This document shows, one piece after another, positions 1-8,937 of a stretch of DNA of 38,236 bases. The notes below the pieces were generated by a model, which was not told where the DNA came from, did not search any database, and saw nothing but the letters and a program-made list of their open reading frames with translations. The position numbers were made by a program, and so were the translations under genes. Position 1 is the first letter of the stretch. The number at the start of each line of letters is the position of its first letter. Source of the DNA: Anabaena sp. FACHB-1237 (GTDB lineage: Bacteria > Cyanobacteriota > Cyanobacteriia > Cyanobacteriales > Nostocaceae); assembly GCF_014696225.1 (NCBI RefSeq), contig NZ_JACJPV010000036.1, positions 1 to 38,236 on the forward strand, given 5' to 3'.

Positions 1-2464
1 CACCATTTCCTCCTGCTCCTGCTGTACCTGCGGTAGCTGTAATATTACTATTATTTCTTAACCAGAATAAATCATTAATATTTAGGGTAATTTCTCCTCC
101 TTCATTATTAATGGTTTCTGCTGTAATGAAGGCTTGATTATCTAATATTAATGTTCCTGCTTGTAGTGTAATATTACCACCTTTTCCATTTCCTTGACTA
201 TTGACTCCAATTCCTGCGCCATTTCTAATAATAAATATTTCTGGGTCAATATCAATACTACCACTGTCTCCTGTTGAACCTATTTGAGTATTGGCAAATA
301 GTCCTGTATTTGTGCCATCCAAGGTAATATTATCTCTTACTTTCATGATGATATTGCCAGCTTTAGCATTACCTGATGTACTGGTAAGAATTTGTCCACC
401 ATTATTAGCTGTAAGTTTATTAGCTGTAATATTAATATTTCCTGCTGCACCATTAACATTTGAGGCAGAAATTATTGCACCATCACTAATTGTTAAAATA
501 TCAGTATTGATCAAAATATTTCCTGCTTTCCCTTCACTAGAAGGCGTAGTATTTGAGAATAAACCGCTACTACTACCCGCAGGAACCGAAGAGTAACAGG
601 AATCAAAACATAGCTTATTTTCAGTAATGCCAGAAATTTTGACATTATTTGCATTAATTGTAATGTCTCCTGCATTACCTAATCCGGCCGTAGGAGTTCT
701 AATTTGTGAACCATTTTCTAACGTAAAATTGTTAGCATTAACTTTAATATTCCCTCCTTTTCCCTGAGTATTTTCTTCCAGATCACTCACAATAATACTA
801 CGTGAAATATTAAGATTTTCATTGACATTAATGTTTATATTACCTGCTATTCCTTTACCCTGTTGATCTCTTACTGCCGTATTTATAGAAGAGTCATTTA
901 TATATAAAGAATTAGCTTGTATATTAATTATCCCTCCTTGCCAATCACCATATATTGGATAGGAAGTACCTCTGTCATCTCTACTTCTCACATAAGAATT
1001 AATAAAGCTATTGTTTTTTAAATAAATATCTTTTGTAGCATTTATTGTTATAATTCCTGCTTTTCTATTTTGATTAGTATTCCCACTATGATTGAATAAA
1101 TCACTTCCTAAAGCTCCTTGATCAAGTTGGACATAATCACCATATATAGATATATTTCCAGCGTCACCCATTGTGTAATTGGTAGTATATATAACTGTAC
1201 CAGTTAAATCAACAGAAGAAGCTTTTAAAGTCACATCTCCTGATTTCATTGTGCCACGAGCAAGTATATTTCCTCTATATCTATAAATATTATTTTTAGC
1301 TTCTAATGTGATATTTCCTCCATAATTTCCAAAAGAATAAATAGATCCTGCATCAATGCTACCCTGTTTGGCTATAAGTGTAATTTTTCCCGAATTATTA
1401 AAATACTGTAAATTAATATTTCCTCCGACTGATTCCAGAGTACTATCAATATTTCCTAATGTTAAATTTGCTCCTAAAATGCTAATATCTCTACCATTAG
1501 TTTTGATATTATCAGTAATATCCATCTGGAAATTACCAACACCATTATTATCAGCATCTGTAGTAAATTTTATGCTGCCATTACCACTAGCTAAACTTAA
1601 AATCTTATCACTTAAAGGATTAATATTAAAATTATTTATTGCTTGAAATATTAAATTTGTATTTCCCGATAAACTCTCTAATGTAGCTTTATCAATTGTG
1701 GCACTATCATCCTCACCAATAGTCAGATTTTTAGTATCCAGTAATAATGTATCTGTTTTTATATTTCCCCTAACTTTCAGATTTTCTGCACCTGTGATTT
1801 GAACTGTTCCCCCTTGCGCTGTTAATGTACCTGTGTTAGTCACATTTGCCCCAAATAAAGTTATATTCTTACCATCAGCCACTTTTAAATTACCTTCATT
1901 CTTAATTTCTGCTTGTTGATTTGCCAAAGCATTAACAAATAACGACCCAGGTTGGACAGAAAGAAAATTACTACTTTGAGGATCACTAGTGCTAAATAAC
2001 CCAAACCCATTTTCACCTAACTTAATACTATCTGCTGTTGTGGCTGTAAATGAACCTTTAATATCTAAACTTGCACCATTACCAAAATATATCCCATTGG
2101 GATTAATTAAAAATAAATTTGCATTTCCTTCTACTCCTAATTTTCCAAAAATATTAGAAACATTTCCACCTGTAACACGAGTTAATATATTTTCAATATT
2201 CACAGGGTTAGCAAAATAAACACTTTTACCTATATCTACATTAAATTCTGTAAAGCTATGAAATAAATTAGTACCTCTAGTAGCACCACCTGTTACTGTA
2301 TCCTTTAATCCGTTGCTACTAATATTAGAACTTTCCGTAGCTAATGTATTATCAGGTATTAATTGTGCAAATACGCTTTGACCACTTGTGGTAACTCCCG
2401 CTATTACTAATAATGCTAATGTTCCTTTATAAGCAGATTTGTAGGTTATATTATTCATATTCAT
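1..2464 (-). CDS. Filamentous haemagglutinin-like secreted protein (TpsA family), C-terminus beyond window
   Basis: An open minus-strand frame runs from an ATG at 2464 (an alternative in-frame ATG lies at 2458) to the left edge, at least 821 codons without a stop. Residues 1-33 look like a Sec signal peptide ending in FAQ, followed by LIPDNTL and then LFLINPNGIYFG, the hallmarks of the cyanobacterial two-partner-secretion (haemagglutination activity) domain. The remainder is Asn/Gly/Ile/Thr-rich, with recurrent units of the type GNITLxA and GNININ, as expected of a right-handed beta-helix. The family is exported through an outer-membrane TpsB (ShlB/FhaC-type) pore and acts at the cell surface or outside. 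No TpsB gene lies in the window. An upstream ATG at 2470 is followed at once by a stop, so 2464 is the earliest start. Substrate or adhesion target cannot be told. Family call is firm, specific role unknown. Confidence 0.88.
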   Translation of the reverse strand, partial: MNMNNITYKSAYKGTLALLVIAGVTTSGQSVFAQLIPDNTLATESSNISSNGLKDTVTGGATRGTNLFHSFTEFNVDIGKSVYFANPVNIENILTRVTGGNVSNIFGKLGVEGNANLFLINPNGIYFGNGASLDIKGSFTATTADSIKLGENGFGLFSTSDPQSSNFLSVQPGSLFVNALANQQAEIKNEGNLKVADGKNITLFGANVTNTGTLTAQGGTVQITGAENLKVRGNIKTDTLLLDTKNLTIGEDDSATIDKATLESLSGNTNLIFQAINNFNINPLSDKILSLASGNGSIKFTTDADNNGVGNFQMDITDNIKTNGRDISILGANLTLGNIDSTLESVGGNINLQYFNNSGKITLIAKQGSIDAGSIYSFGNYGGNITLEAKNNIYRYRGNILARGTMKSGDVTLKASSVDLTGTVIYTTNYTMGDAGNISIYGDYVQLDQGALGSDLFNHSGNTNQNRKAGIITINATKDIYLKNNSFINSYVRSRDDRGTSYPIYGDWQGGIINIQANSLYINDSSINTAVRDQQGKGIAGNININVNENLNISRSIIVSDLEENTQGKGGNIKVNANNFTLENGSQIRTPTAGLGNAGDITINANNVKISGITENKLCFDSCYSSVPAGSSSGLFSNTTPSSEGKAGNILINTDILTISDGAIISASNVNGAAGNINITANKLTANNGGQILTSTSGNAKAGNIIMKVRDNITLDGTNTGLFANTQIGSTGDSGSIDIDPEIFIIRNGAGIGVNSQGNGKGGNITLQAGTLILDNQAFITAETINNEGGEITLNINDLFWLRNNSNITATAGTAGAGGNG

Positions 2465-2945
2465 TCACATTTTCCACTTAGTAATAGTATTAATTCATAC
2501 ATGAAAAAAATACAACATAAGTAAGAAATTGATTTACTACATACTAATGTTAATTTTTTTATTTTCCACTAAAATAATTATATCATATATTTATATTTTA
2601 CATCAGTTAAATTACTGATAAATACTGATTTCCTTCTATAAGTTTTGTTACCTAAGAACTATCCCAATAGTCATCTAAAGATGACTAAATATATCAAAAC
2701 TATCTTGATTGTACTTTAGTAAATTTTAGCCTGTAGCTACAAAATTTACAGGGAGGATGTTTGTCAAATATAGGAATTACGCAAGTGTCACACTAAAAAA
2801 TCTGTTGAGTGGGTGCGTCAGATATCAAAAATTTGGTTATTTACATGATTTATACTGTCTGACGTGGTTAGTGAGCTTGTCGAACCACACCCTACCAATG
2901 TGCCAGTTCCGTAAATCCTGTTTTGGTCAGAAGTTGCGTATCTTT
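2465..2945. other. Intergenic spacer between tpsA-like gene and small conserved gene
   Basis: This 481-base spacer is very AT-rich from 2465 to about 2750 and should hold the promoter of the minus-strand TpsA-like gene. No specific operator was recognised. Bases 2772-2919 are a MITE-like repeat described separately. An apparent open frame over 2757-2978 is the repeat itself read through and is not a gene. Confidence 0.6.
2772..2919 (+). repeat. MITE-like repeat, AGGACTTACGCAA family, copy 1
   Basis: The left end reads AGGAATTACGCAAGTGTCAC and the right end reads CCAGTTCCGTAAATCCT, which are degenerate inverted versions of each other. The interior carries GGGTGCGTCAGATAT and CTGTCTGACGTGG, an inner inverted pair. 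The same 130-148-base layout recurs at 14112 and 18545, and a core copy lies inverted near 36484. There is no coding capacity. Terminal inverted repeats plus dispersed copies suggest a non-autonomous transposable element; the transposase source is not in the window. Confidence 0.8.
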
Positions 2946-3173
2946 TTAACTAATTACCACAAAGTTACTAACTTCTAAAACAGTACCAATCATAGCATTA
3001 GTTACTAAATCTGGACGCAATTTACCCGTAATTTCTACCTTTAGTCCAGATTGCAGTAAACTAGGATTAGTGCTTTTAAGAATTTGATAAGTTTTGCCAT
3101 CTTCAGTGACAAAAGCCCAAGCACCAAGCCCCACTAACCGACGTTCAATAATTCCTCTAGCTGTAATAGTCAT
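2946..3173 (-). CDS. Small conserved protein of unknown function
   Basis: This is a 75-residue protein beginning MTITARGIIERR. I chose the ATG at 3173; a longer reading would need a TTG nine codons upstream that adds a poorly protein-like stretch. The sequence contains an alternation of beta-strand-like segments (RLVGLGAWAFVTEDGKTYQI, then VEITGKLRPDL and GTVLEVSNFVVI), which could form a small OB- or SH3-like barrel, but that is inference. I do not recognise the family with certainty. It lies 73 bases from the subtilase gene stop on the same strand, so the two may be co-transcribed, although a palindrome (3220-3236) sits between them. Confidence 0.6.
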   Translation of the reverse strand: MTITARGIIERRLVGLGAWAFVTEDGKTYQILKSTNPSLLQSGLKVEITGKLRPDLVTNAMIGTVLEVSNFVVIS

Positions 3174-3219
3174 AATTAACAATCTAATATTGATGTACAA
3201 TTGTGGATTTTTTGCAGGA

Positions 3220-3236
3220 GTTTAGCATTGCTAAAC
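3220..3236. repeat. Palindrome GTTTAGCA-T-TGCTAAAC
   Basis: An 8-base perfect inverted repeat with a one-base centre lies just 3' of the subtilase gene stop. A near-identical palindrome occurs at 33612-33632 (GGGTTTAG...CTAAACCC), so this is a dispersed hairpin repeat. It could act as a weak terminator or mRNA-stabilising hairpin; no U-tract follows it. Confidence 0.6.
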
Positions 3237-3246
3237 CCCTAGGAAA

Positions 3247-5112
3247 TTATGCTGTTTTTTCCTCGTTCCTTAATGCTAAACTAGCCAATAAATAACACAG
3301 TATCGCATTGACAAGTAAAAAGGAACGCGCTAAAATGCTATTTCCTAAACCCCACACCGCAGGATCATAAATAGCACTTACACTTAAACAAGCTGTAACT
3401 CCTACAGTTGAACCAATAGCAAACCATTTTCCTTGGGGATGTCCTAATAATAAAGCTATTAGGATGAAAGGAATGATCACACTGGCAAAAATAGGATTAA
3501 AAGCGTCTGTTCCCTGTACAGCATTACCCAATTCAGGAAGAGAACTACCCAATACACGAAATGGCCATTGTGGGATATCGTAGATATAAAAACCTTTCAA
3601 AAAGAATAATCCTGAACTACCAAATATTAAACCAGTAGATAAGGACCAACTCCACGTAAAGGGGAAGTAAACTCTTAAAAACCAGGCTAATAAATATGAA
3701 CCTATCACCATTAATAGTTTAGGCACAAGGGCAACAACACCACCATCTATCCAAAAACGCGGGTTAAGGTAGCCATTGTCTCTTAACCATCTAAAAAAGT
3801 CAGGAAAGCTAATTTTGCCTTCTGTGGCTAATTTTACAGCAGCTTCAGCGTTTAATTGTCCAGCACCATAATAGTTTAAACTATCATCAGGTATTACTCT
3901 AGCTGATTGTTTCAGAATTTGTAATATCTCTTCCGGTTCTTTTACGCCTGTGGCTTTAATAAGCGCAGCAACTCCGGCCACGTGGGGAGAGGCCATACTT
4001 GTTCCTTGTAGTCCTAAAAATACCCCTTCTCCGTTTTCGCCGATGGTTTCTTGCAGTATTGCACCAGCTTCACTACCTCCTGGGGCAGATATATCCACAC
4101 CTGCGCCATAATTAGAATAAGATGCTTTTTCTCCGTCTGGTCCAAAGGCAGATACACCAATCACATGGGCATAACGAGCGGGATAACTTACACCATCAGC
4201 ACTTTCATTGCCAGCAGCCGCAATAATTGTTACTCCTTTACTATGGGCGTAATTTATTGCTTCTTTCATCAGTTGACTTTCGCCACCGCCACCTAAACTC
4301 ATGTTGATAATATCAGCACCGTTATCGGCAGCAAATTTAATAGCTTCGGCAATATCTGCCACTGTTCCGGCCCCATCGGCATTTAATACTTTTAAGGGCA
4401 TTAAACTAGCTTCATAGGCTACCCCAGCAACTCCATACTGGTTATTAGTGGTTTGGGCAACTGTACCGGCCACGTGCGTACCATGTCCATTATCATCTGT
4501 CGCTTCTTCTCGATCATTTACAAAATCATACCCTTTGACCATTTTAGTATCATAAAGGTCACGCACTTTAGTAATACCTGTATCAATCACTGCTACGGTA
4601 ATCCCATTACCTTTACTGTGTGTCCAAGCTGCTTCAATGCCGATTTTGTGCAAATTCCACTGTTTGCTGTAAAATTGGTCATTGGGACCTGTGAGATTGG
4701 TATTTGGTTGATCATTTGTTGTTGGAACAGTATGATTTGGTTTGGTTTTATAAATGTAGTTGGGTTCAATGTATTCCGTAGCTGAGTCCAATGGGGAATG
4801 TTTTAATTCTTGTAGACGTTGCTTATCGCCTTTGATAATGTATACATTATCTTTAGCGGAAAACTGGTTATCTAGTTGGGGAGTAACTTGATATTTTTGG
4901 GCGATCGCTTGCAAATCTTGTTGTATAACTGTTGCAGGTATATCTTCCCGAAAGTCTAGCAATATCGTCTGAAATTCCCCTTTTGTTGCTAGTCCCTGAA
5001 AATTCACAAAGCCAAGGACAGCAAGGGTTATTCCCATGACAAACAAGCACAATAATATAAATTTTCTCATATCTGATGTATCACCGCTTGTTGTGAGTTT
5101 ATCCAATACCAT
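3247..5112 (-). CDS. Membrane-anchored S8 subtilisin-like serine protease
   Basis: The 621-residue protein has an N-terminal hydrophobic segment at about 16-36 (signal anchor), an inhibitor-I9-like propeptide region (about 45-122) and a peptidase S8 domain (about 145-430). The catalytic residues are visible: D177 in AVIDTGI, H210 in DNGHGTHVAG, N302 (oxyanion) in AAAGNES and S372 in GTSMASPHVAG. After the protease domain come about five predicted membrane segments (roughly 459-479, 489-510, 541-556, 563-582 and 591-613), an uncommon C-terminal extension. The catalytic domain presumably faces the periplasm or outside. A shorter start at M15 (5070), directly before the hydrophobic segment, is equally plausible, and neither start has a clear ribosome-binding site. 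Substrate unknown. Confidence 0.93.
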   Translation of the reverse strand: MVLDKLTTSGDTSDMRKFILLCLFVMGITLAVLGFVNFQGLATKGEFQTILLDFREDIPATVIQQDLQAIAQKYQVTPQLDNQFSAKDNVYIIKGDKQRLQELKHSPLDSATEYIEPNYIYKTKPNHTVPTTNDQPNTNLTGPNDQFYSKQWNLHKIGIEAAWTHSKGNGITVAVIDTGITKVRDLYDTKMVKGYDFVNDREEATDDNGHGTHVAGTVAQTTNNQYGVAGVAYEASLMPLKVLNADGAGTVADIAEAIKFAADNGADIINMSLGGGGESQLMKEAINYAHSKGVTIIAAAGNESADGVSYPARYAHVIGVSAFGPDGEKASYSNYGAGVDISAPGGSEAGAILQETIGENGEGVFLGLQGTSMASPHVAGVAALIKATGVKEPEEILQILKQSARVIPDDSLNYYGAGQLNAEAAVKLATEGKISFPDFFRWLRDNGYLNPRFWIDGGVVALVPKLLMVIGSYLLAWFLRVYFPFTWSWSLSTGLIFGSSGLFFLKGFYIYDIPQWPFRVLGSSLPELGNAVQGTDAFNPIFASVIIPFILIALLLGHPQGKWFAIGSTVGVTACLSVSAIYDPAVWGLGNSILARSFLLVNAILCYLLASLALRNEEKTA

Positions 5113-5136
5113 AACTTATTTTACAGCGATTTGTTC

Positions 5137-5169
5137 AGATCCCCGACTTCTTGAAGAATTTGGGGAGCT
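5137..5169. repeat. Decayed GATCCCCGACTTC palindrome
   Basis: AGATCCCCGACTTCTT is followed after one base by a partly mutated reverse complement (AAGAATTTGGGGAGCT). It is a degraded member of the hairpin family that is perfect at 16958-16992. Confidence 0.65.
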
Positions 5170-5229
5170 TGATGTCTGTCATAGGTTATAATAAGTCTGA
5201 AATCTCACATCTAGTCACACCTAAAATAT

Positions 5230-5646
5230 ATGGAACGTGGTCTTTTTTGGTTGCCTTTATTATTCGCCTTTTTTTGGTTAGCTTGGCAAGGTTATCAAGA
5301 ATATCAAAAAGTAGAAATTTACCGTCTTTGGGGTAAACAATTTACCAGGGCAAAATATGATATTTATGCTGTTATAGGACAAAAAGATAATGATATTACC
5401 TGGGGAAAACCTACTGCTAAAGGAATAATTAATTTACAAACTTTCTCTTTATTAGATGTACAAGAAATTCAACTTTTAGTTAATAACAATTCTGTGGATA
5501 TGGAAAATATTACTACAAAAAATGTTAACGTAAAACTACAATTTTTATTGAAAAATAATGAATCTGTGGAAATTCCTTTTACTCAAGTTACTTTGGCAGC
5601 AGAATGGGGTAAATGTTTACAGGGTATAATCACAAGAAATCATTAA
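5230..5646 (+). CDS. Small single-pass membrane protein, function unknown
   Basis: This 138-residue protein starts MERGLFWLPLLFAFFWLAWQ, a membrane anchor at residues 4-20, followed by a soluble domain with alternating hydrophobic strands and few charged clusters. The ATG at 5230 was chosen because it directly precedes the hydrophobic segment; a longer frame from 5151 runs in another phase and is not coding-like. It is divergent from the subtilase gene, with a 117-base spacer shared by the two promoters. I do not recognise a family. It resembles small anchored proteins found only in cyanobacteria. Confidence 0.65.
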   Translation: MERGLFWLPLLFAFFWLAWQGYQEYQKVEIYRLWGKQFTRAKYDIYAVIGQKDNDITWGKPTAKGIINLQTFSLLDVQEIQLLVNNNSVDMENITTKNVNVKLQFLLKNNESVEIPFTQVTLAAEWGKCLQGIITRNH

Positions 5647-5651
5647 TAAAT

Positions 5652-5755
5652 TAAGCTGTTGTGCCTTTAACTTGAATAATTAATACAAGCAAGATGCTTG
5701 TGCTACTGTAACTTCAGGTTTTTTAATTATACAGTGAGTGCTACACATTAGCTTA
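5652..5755 (-). repeat. 104-bp MITE (TAAGCT family), copy A
   Basis: Bounded by TAAGCTGTTGTGCC at the left and a terminal TTAGCTTA at the right, this is the reverse complement of copies at 18744, 23250 and 35633, all exactly 104 bases. The ends are inverted repeats (TAAGCT..TGTGC). The outer TA on each side fits a TA target duplication, as for IS630/Tc1-mariner-type elements (inference). It is non-coding. Confidence 0.88.
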
Positions 5756-5829
5756 GATGCAAGCAAGATGCTTGCACTACAGTAATTTTAGGTTTTTTAG
5801 TTATACAGTGAGTGCTGCACATCAGCTTA
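5756..5829 (-). repeat. Partial second copy of the TAAGCT MITE abutting copy A
   Basis: GATGCAAGCAAGATGCTTGC, then an ACAGTAATTTTAGG segment, then a right end ACATCAGCTTA repeat the inner half and right end of copy A with several substitutions. It is the right-hand 70 bases of the same element, probably an older insertion or a recombinant tandem. Confidence 0.75.
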
Positions 5830-5907
5830 GTACAGATTGGCGTGAATAAACCAACCATTGTAAATCTTCCAAAAGCCTATAATGTCTTGGTTTTGAATGC
5901 ATGACTT
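5829..5907 (+). repeat. Partial ACTAGTAC-type repeat (family of 15269-15384)
   Basis: The order AGTACAGATTGGCGT, CCAAAAGCCTATAATGTCTT, TTTTGAATGCATGACTT matches the repeat upstream of hupS at 15269-15384 and in part that near 33796. The right end is missing or diverged. It is non-coding. Confidence 0.7.
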
Positions 5908-6012
5908 CCTACTATTTTATATCACCCAGAGGCGCAGAGTTACACAGAGAATGTTATTTTTGATGGTTTTGCTGCTAAATAGACCTGCGGGATAATTTGT
6001 GCGATAATTAAT

Positions 6013-6040
6013 GTAGAGACGTTCTATAAAACGTTTCTAC
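6013..6040. repeat. Inverted repeat GTAGAGACGTT/AACGTTTCTAC
   Basis: Two 11-base arms, nearly perfect reverse complements, are separated by about six bases. This GTAGAGACGTT palindrome is a common cyanobacterial dispersed hairpin. It is not placed at a gene end here. Confidence 0.65.
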
Positions 6041-6324
6041 AAGGGTTGTAGAAAACGCATATTTAATTATCACAAGATATCTAATAGGAATTTTGATCAC
6101 AAATGCCGTTTCTATTTTTCTATAGGAACTTGACTAAATAACAACAAAAAGAATGAGTCAAATTCATAACACATAATCTTTGATATACTGAACTTGCTCT
6201 GGTTAATTCCCCTGATAACTACGATAACTACTATCGCTTTTTGCCTTTTGCCCATTTTTGCATTATTCTTGAGCACAAACCTGTTATTACTACCTGTTTT
6301 TTACTCTTTCTGTGTTCCCTAACT

Positions 6325-7047
6325 ATGAAAACACCTACAGGATCTCCTTATCAACAGTCTCCACAACCTAATTATCCTCCTACTGTTCCTTTGTGTGTCT
6401 ATCGAGAATTAACAAAGGAGTTAGAAGCATTACAAGCTAAATTGGATGTAGTAACAAGTCAAAATCACAAGTTAGCACAGGAAAATACACTCTTAAAACA
6501 GGAGTTTCATCAGGTTGTTAAGTCTTGTTTAGAGTTACAAAAGCTATTGTATGCTTCTCAAAATACTACTTCCACATCTCCGGTTATTCCTAAAGTGGCT
6601 TACAAGAGTCAAGTATTGGATGATCCTGTAACTCATTCTCCCATTCATCCCGATACTAAATATTCTATTCCTACTCCTACTCCTATTAATACCCCCAGTC
6701 CACCACCAATTGTATCTGATCTTCGCCAAAATCCTAAAGCTCGCACTAAGCCCCCCGCAACACCTTTAACTCCTCCTTCCTCTAAAAAGAAGGTTAAACC
6801 ACCTAAAAAACGCCCTCAGATGTCTTCTATCCCTGCAATGGATATCAATTCTCCTATATTGGAAAGTTCAGAAAATGTAGAAAATATATTTATAGAGGAG
6901 AAAGTACGTACTTCTACAGAAAATGATTCTGGAGGATTACATACTGGATGGTTAATGTTAATGATTATTTTTATTATGATTACTGGTTTTAGTGCTGGTT
7001 ATTTAATTGTGCGGCCTTTATTAGAAAGTCAAACTCAAGTTAAGTAG
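6325..7047 (+). CDS. Coiled-coil, Pro-rich, C-terminally membrane-anchored protein, unknown function
   Basis: Read from the ATG at 6325 the protein has 240 residues. An upstream TTG extension would add a hydrophobic stretch but has no support. The N-terminal part is Pro/Tyr-rich, then ELTKELEALQAKLDVV starts a coiled coil (about residues 30-75), then comes a long Pro/Thr/Lys-rich disordered linker (about 100-175) and a single membrane segment near the C-terminus (about 209-231) with a short tail. This tail-anchored layout suggests a scaffold or tether in the plasma or thylakoid membrane; no catalytic domain is seen. I do not recognise the family. Confidence 0.7.
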   Translation: MKTPTGSPYQQSPQPNYPPTVPLCVYRELTKELEALQAKLDVVTSQNHKLAQENTLLKQEFHQVVKSCLELQKLLYASQNTTSTSPVIPKVAYKSQVLDDPVTHSPIHPDTKYSIPTPTPINTPSPPPIVSDLRQNPKARTKPPATPLTPPSSKKKVKPPKKRPQMSSIPAMDINSPILESSENVENIFIEEKVRTSTENDSGGLHTGWLMLMIIFIMITGFSAGYLIVRPLLESQTQVK

Positions 7048-7053
7048 CTATCG

Positions 7054-7079
7054 GAGTTGGGAGTTAGGAGTTAGGAGTT
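7054..7079. repeat. Short tandem repeat GGAGTTA (heptamer)
   Basis: GGAGTTGGGAGTTAGGAGTT repeats a seven-base unit three to four times at the convergent ends of two genes. Heptameric tandem repeats (STRRs) of this GGAGTTA type are widespread in Nostocales spacers. Confidence 0.75.
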
Positions 7080-7868
7080 AGCACTCGCATTAGCTTCTAC
7101 TTTTAAACGCTTAAACATAGCTTCTCTACCTTGATTGGCCAAGGTATCATCTAATGGTGTTAGTTTAATTTCTTCTTGATATTTTAAGCGCAACGCTGTT
7201 TGAATTAACCAGTCCGCAATAAAAGGGTTTTTTGGTAATAATGGACCGTGTGAATAGGTAGCGATCGCATTTTGATAAAACGCCCCTTCTGTTCCATCTT
7301 CTCCGTTATTTCCTAAGCCATATACCACTTTCCCTAATGCTTCTACTTTCCCTAATGTTGTTCTCCCCCCATGATTTTCAAAACCTACTAAATAAGGCTT
7401 TCTCCCGATTATTTCTGTTAATTCCTGTGCTAACCTAGTTGCTGTCACTTCTATGACTAAGTTTCCTATACAGCGTTTACTGTTTTCTCCTGGATGTATA
7501 GATACTAAATCTAATATACCTAAGCCCTCTATTCTTTGTCCAAAACCAGGTTCATAGTAATTCCCTAATAATTGTGGTGAACCACAGGTAAATACTCCTG
7601 GTGTACCCTTATTGATTTTATCGCGTATGGCATCTGCTTTATTACCTTGCAAATCACGCATGACTATTTCCTGCTGGCGATCCTGCGCGCCTCCACCCAC
7701 TATGATATCTACAGATTGAATATCTGCGGCTGTAGAATTCTGATCCAAAGGTACTACAGTTACATGATAACCTCGCCATTGGGCGCGACGTTCAATAGTG
7801 ATCACATTTCCGCGATCGCCGTAGGTACTCATTAACTTAGGATATAACCAACCAATAATAATTTCCAT
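7071..7868 (-). CDS. gatD: GatD-like glutamine amidotransferase (CobB/CobQ-type)
   Basis: The 265-residue protein opens MEIIIGWLYPKLMSTYGDRG, typical of the type 1 glutamine amidotransferase domain of GatD. GatD pairs with the Mur-ligase-like MurT to amidate the D-glutamate of lipid II. Catalytic residues can be placed: nucleophile C95 in GVFTCGSPQLL and H207 in ATYSHGPLLP. FENHGG at 163-168 is also a family feature. No murT gene lies in the window, so the partner must be elsewhere. It is convergent with the gene before and divergent from tilS (64-base spacer). A generic CobQ-like role is the alternative; the peptidoglycan role rests on family resemblance. Confidence 0.82.
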   Translation of the reverse strand: MEIIIGWLYPKLMSTYGDRGNVITIERRAQWRGYHVTVVPLDQNSTAADIQSVDIIVGGGAQDRQQEIVMRDLQGNKADAIRDKINKGTPGVFTCGSPQLLGNYYEPGFGQRIEGLGILDLVSIHPGENSKRCIGNLVIEVTATRLAQELTEIIGRKPYLVGFENHGGRTTLGKVEALGKVVYGLGNNGEDGTEGAFYQNAIATYSHGPLLPKNPFIADWLIQTALRLKYQEEIKLTPLDDTLANQGREAMFKRLKVEANASANS

Positions 7869-7932
7869 GTTAGCTGTTTTTCACTACTATCTCACTAATC
7901 TTTCCACTTGACAAGTTTAGCTTCTTTTTATT

Positions 7933-8907
7933 ATGTCCTGGACTGCTATCCACGCCCAAATACATCGTACCATCCGTCATCGCCATTTACTTCTACCCAA
8001 ACAACGTTTATTAGTTGCAGTATCGGGTGGACAAGATTCTTTATGTCTGATTAAACTACTACTAGATATACAACACAAATGGCAATGGTTTATTGCTATT
8101 GCCCATTGTGATCATTGTTGGCGGGAAGACTCCCAAGATAATGCCCTTCATGTGCAAAATTTAGCTGAGTCTTGGCAAATACCCTATCATTTAGCAACCG
8201 CTAGTGAACCTATAAACACCGAAGCATCTGCTAGAAATTGGCGTTATCAAGCCTTAACAGAAATTGCCCAAATTAATGAATACTCTCATATTATTACAGG
8301 ACACACTGCCAGCGATCGCGCGGAAACTTTATTATATAATCTCATACGCGGTACAGGTGCAGATGGTTTACAAGCCTTAACTTGGCAACGTTCACTGGCT
8401 GATAATATTCTGTTAGTTCGGCCACTGTTAGAAATTACCCGTTCCCAAACAGCGGAATTTTGTCAAAAGTTTCATTTACCTATTTGGGAAGATAGCACCA
8501 ATCAAAATTTACACTATTGTCGCAATCGTATTCGGCAACAGCTTATTCCCTACCTGCAAACCAACTTTAACCCCAAGACAGAAGCCAACCTTGCCCGAAC
8601 AGCAGAACTGCTACAAGCAGAGGTATCATACTTAGAGGAAATAGCCCACCATTGGCGGCTAGAAGCCTCAGAAACCGGGGAGAATAGTAATTTTGGACTT
8701 AATCGCCGGATTTTACAAAAAGCACCCTTAGCCATCCAACGTCGCGTGATGCGTCAAGTGTTACAGGAAATTCTTCCTGAAAGTCCAAACTTTGAACACA
8801 TTGAAAAGCTGACAGCCCTAATTATCGCACCTAACCGTTCGCAAACCGATCCTTTTCCTGGGGGAGCGATCGCCCAAGTACAGGATGATTGGATTATAAT
8901 TATCTAA
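7933..8907 (+). CDS. tilS: tRNA(Ile)-lysidine synthase
   Basis: TilS converts the C34 wobble base of the AUA-reading tRNA-Ile to lysidine, using ATP and lysine in the cytoplasm. The 324-residue protein shows the PP-loop ATP pyrophosphatase signature AVSGGQDSL at residues 29-37, the AHCDHCWR segment (about 59) and the GHTASDRAETLLYNLIRG motif (about 119-136), all expected for TilS. Length fits the shorter cyanobacterial form with an N-terminal catalytic domain plus a reduced C-terminal part. It is followed after 30 bases by pyrC on the same strand, so the two are likely co-transcribed. Essential in most bacteria. Confidence 0.95.
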   Translation: MSWTAIHAQIHRTIRHRHLLLPKQRLLVAVSGGQDSLCLIKLLLDIQHKWQWFIAIAHCDHCWREDSQDNALHVQNLAESWQIPYHLATASEPINTEASARNWRYQALTEIAQINEYSHIITGHTASDRAETLLYNLIRGTGADGLQALTWQRSLADNILLVRPLLEITRSQTAEFCQKFHLPIWEDSTNQNLHYCRNRIRQQLIPYLQTNFNPKTEANLARTAELLQAEVSYLEEIAHHWRLEASETGENSNFGLNRRILQKAPLAIQRRVMRQVLQEILPESPNFEHIEKLTALIIAPNRSQTDPFPGGAIAQVQDDWIIII

Positions 8908-8937
8908 AGGTATCATCCTATATTCTAGTTTACTGAT

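Larger units (their letters stand above)
5647..6324. other. Repeat-rich intergenic spacer
   Basis: This 678-base stretch has no convincing gene. It contains the 104-base TAAGCT element (5652-5755), a second partial copy abutting it (5756-5829), a copy of the ACTAGTAC-type repeat (5829-5907), a CAGAGGCGCAGAGTTACACA dispersed motif near 5929, and an inverted repeat GTAGAGAC...ACGTTTCTAC at 6013-6040. All are classes of short interspersed repeats common in Nostocales. The open frame continuing upstream of 6325 begins at a TTG and is not supported. Confidence 0.7.

Noticed and set aside
291..2219. Plus-strand open frames within 1-2464
   Set aside because: They are antisense to the long TpsA-like frame, hydrophobic by codon mirroring, and have no RBS or family resemblance.
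2757..2978. 73-codon frame on the plus strand
   Set aside because: It is a read-through of the MITE-like repeat at 2772-2919; the same sequence recurs elsewhere with stops.
5652..5829. Repeats with spaced inverted arms as a CRISPR array
   Set aside because: Copies are about 104 bases, dispersed, have inverted ends and no regular spacers; no cas genes nearby.
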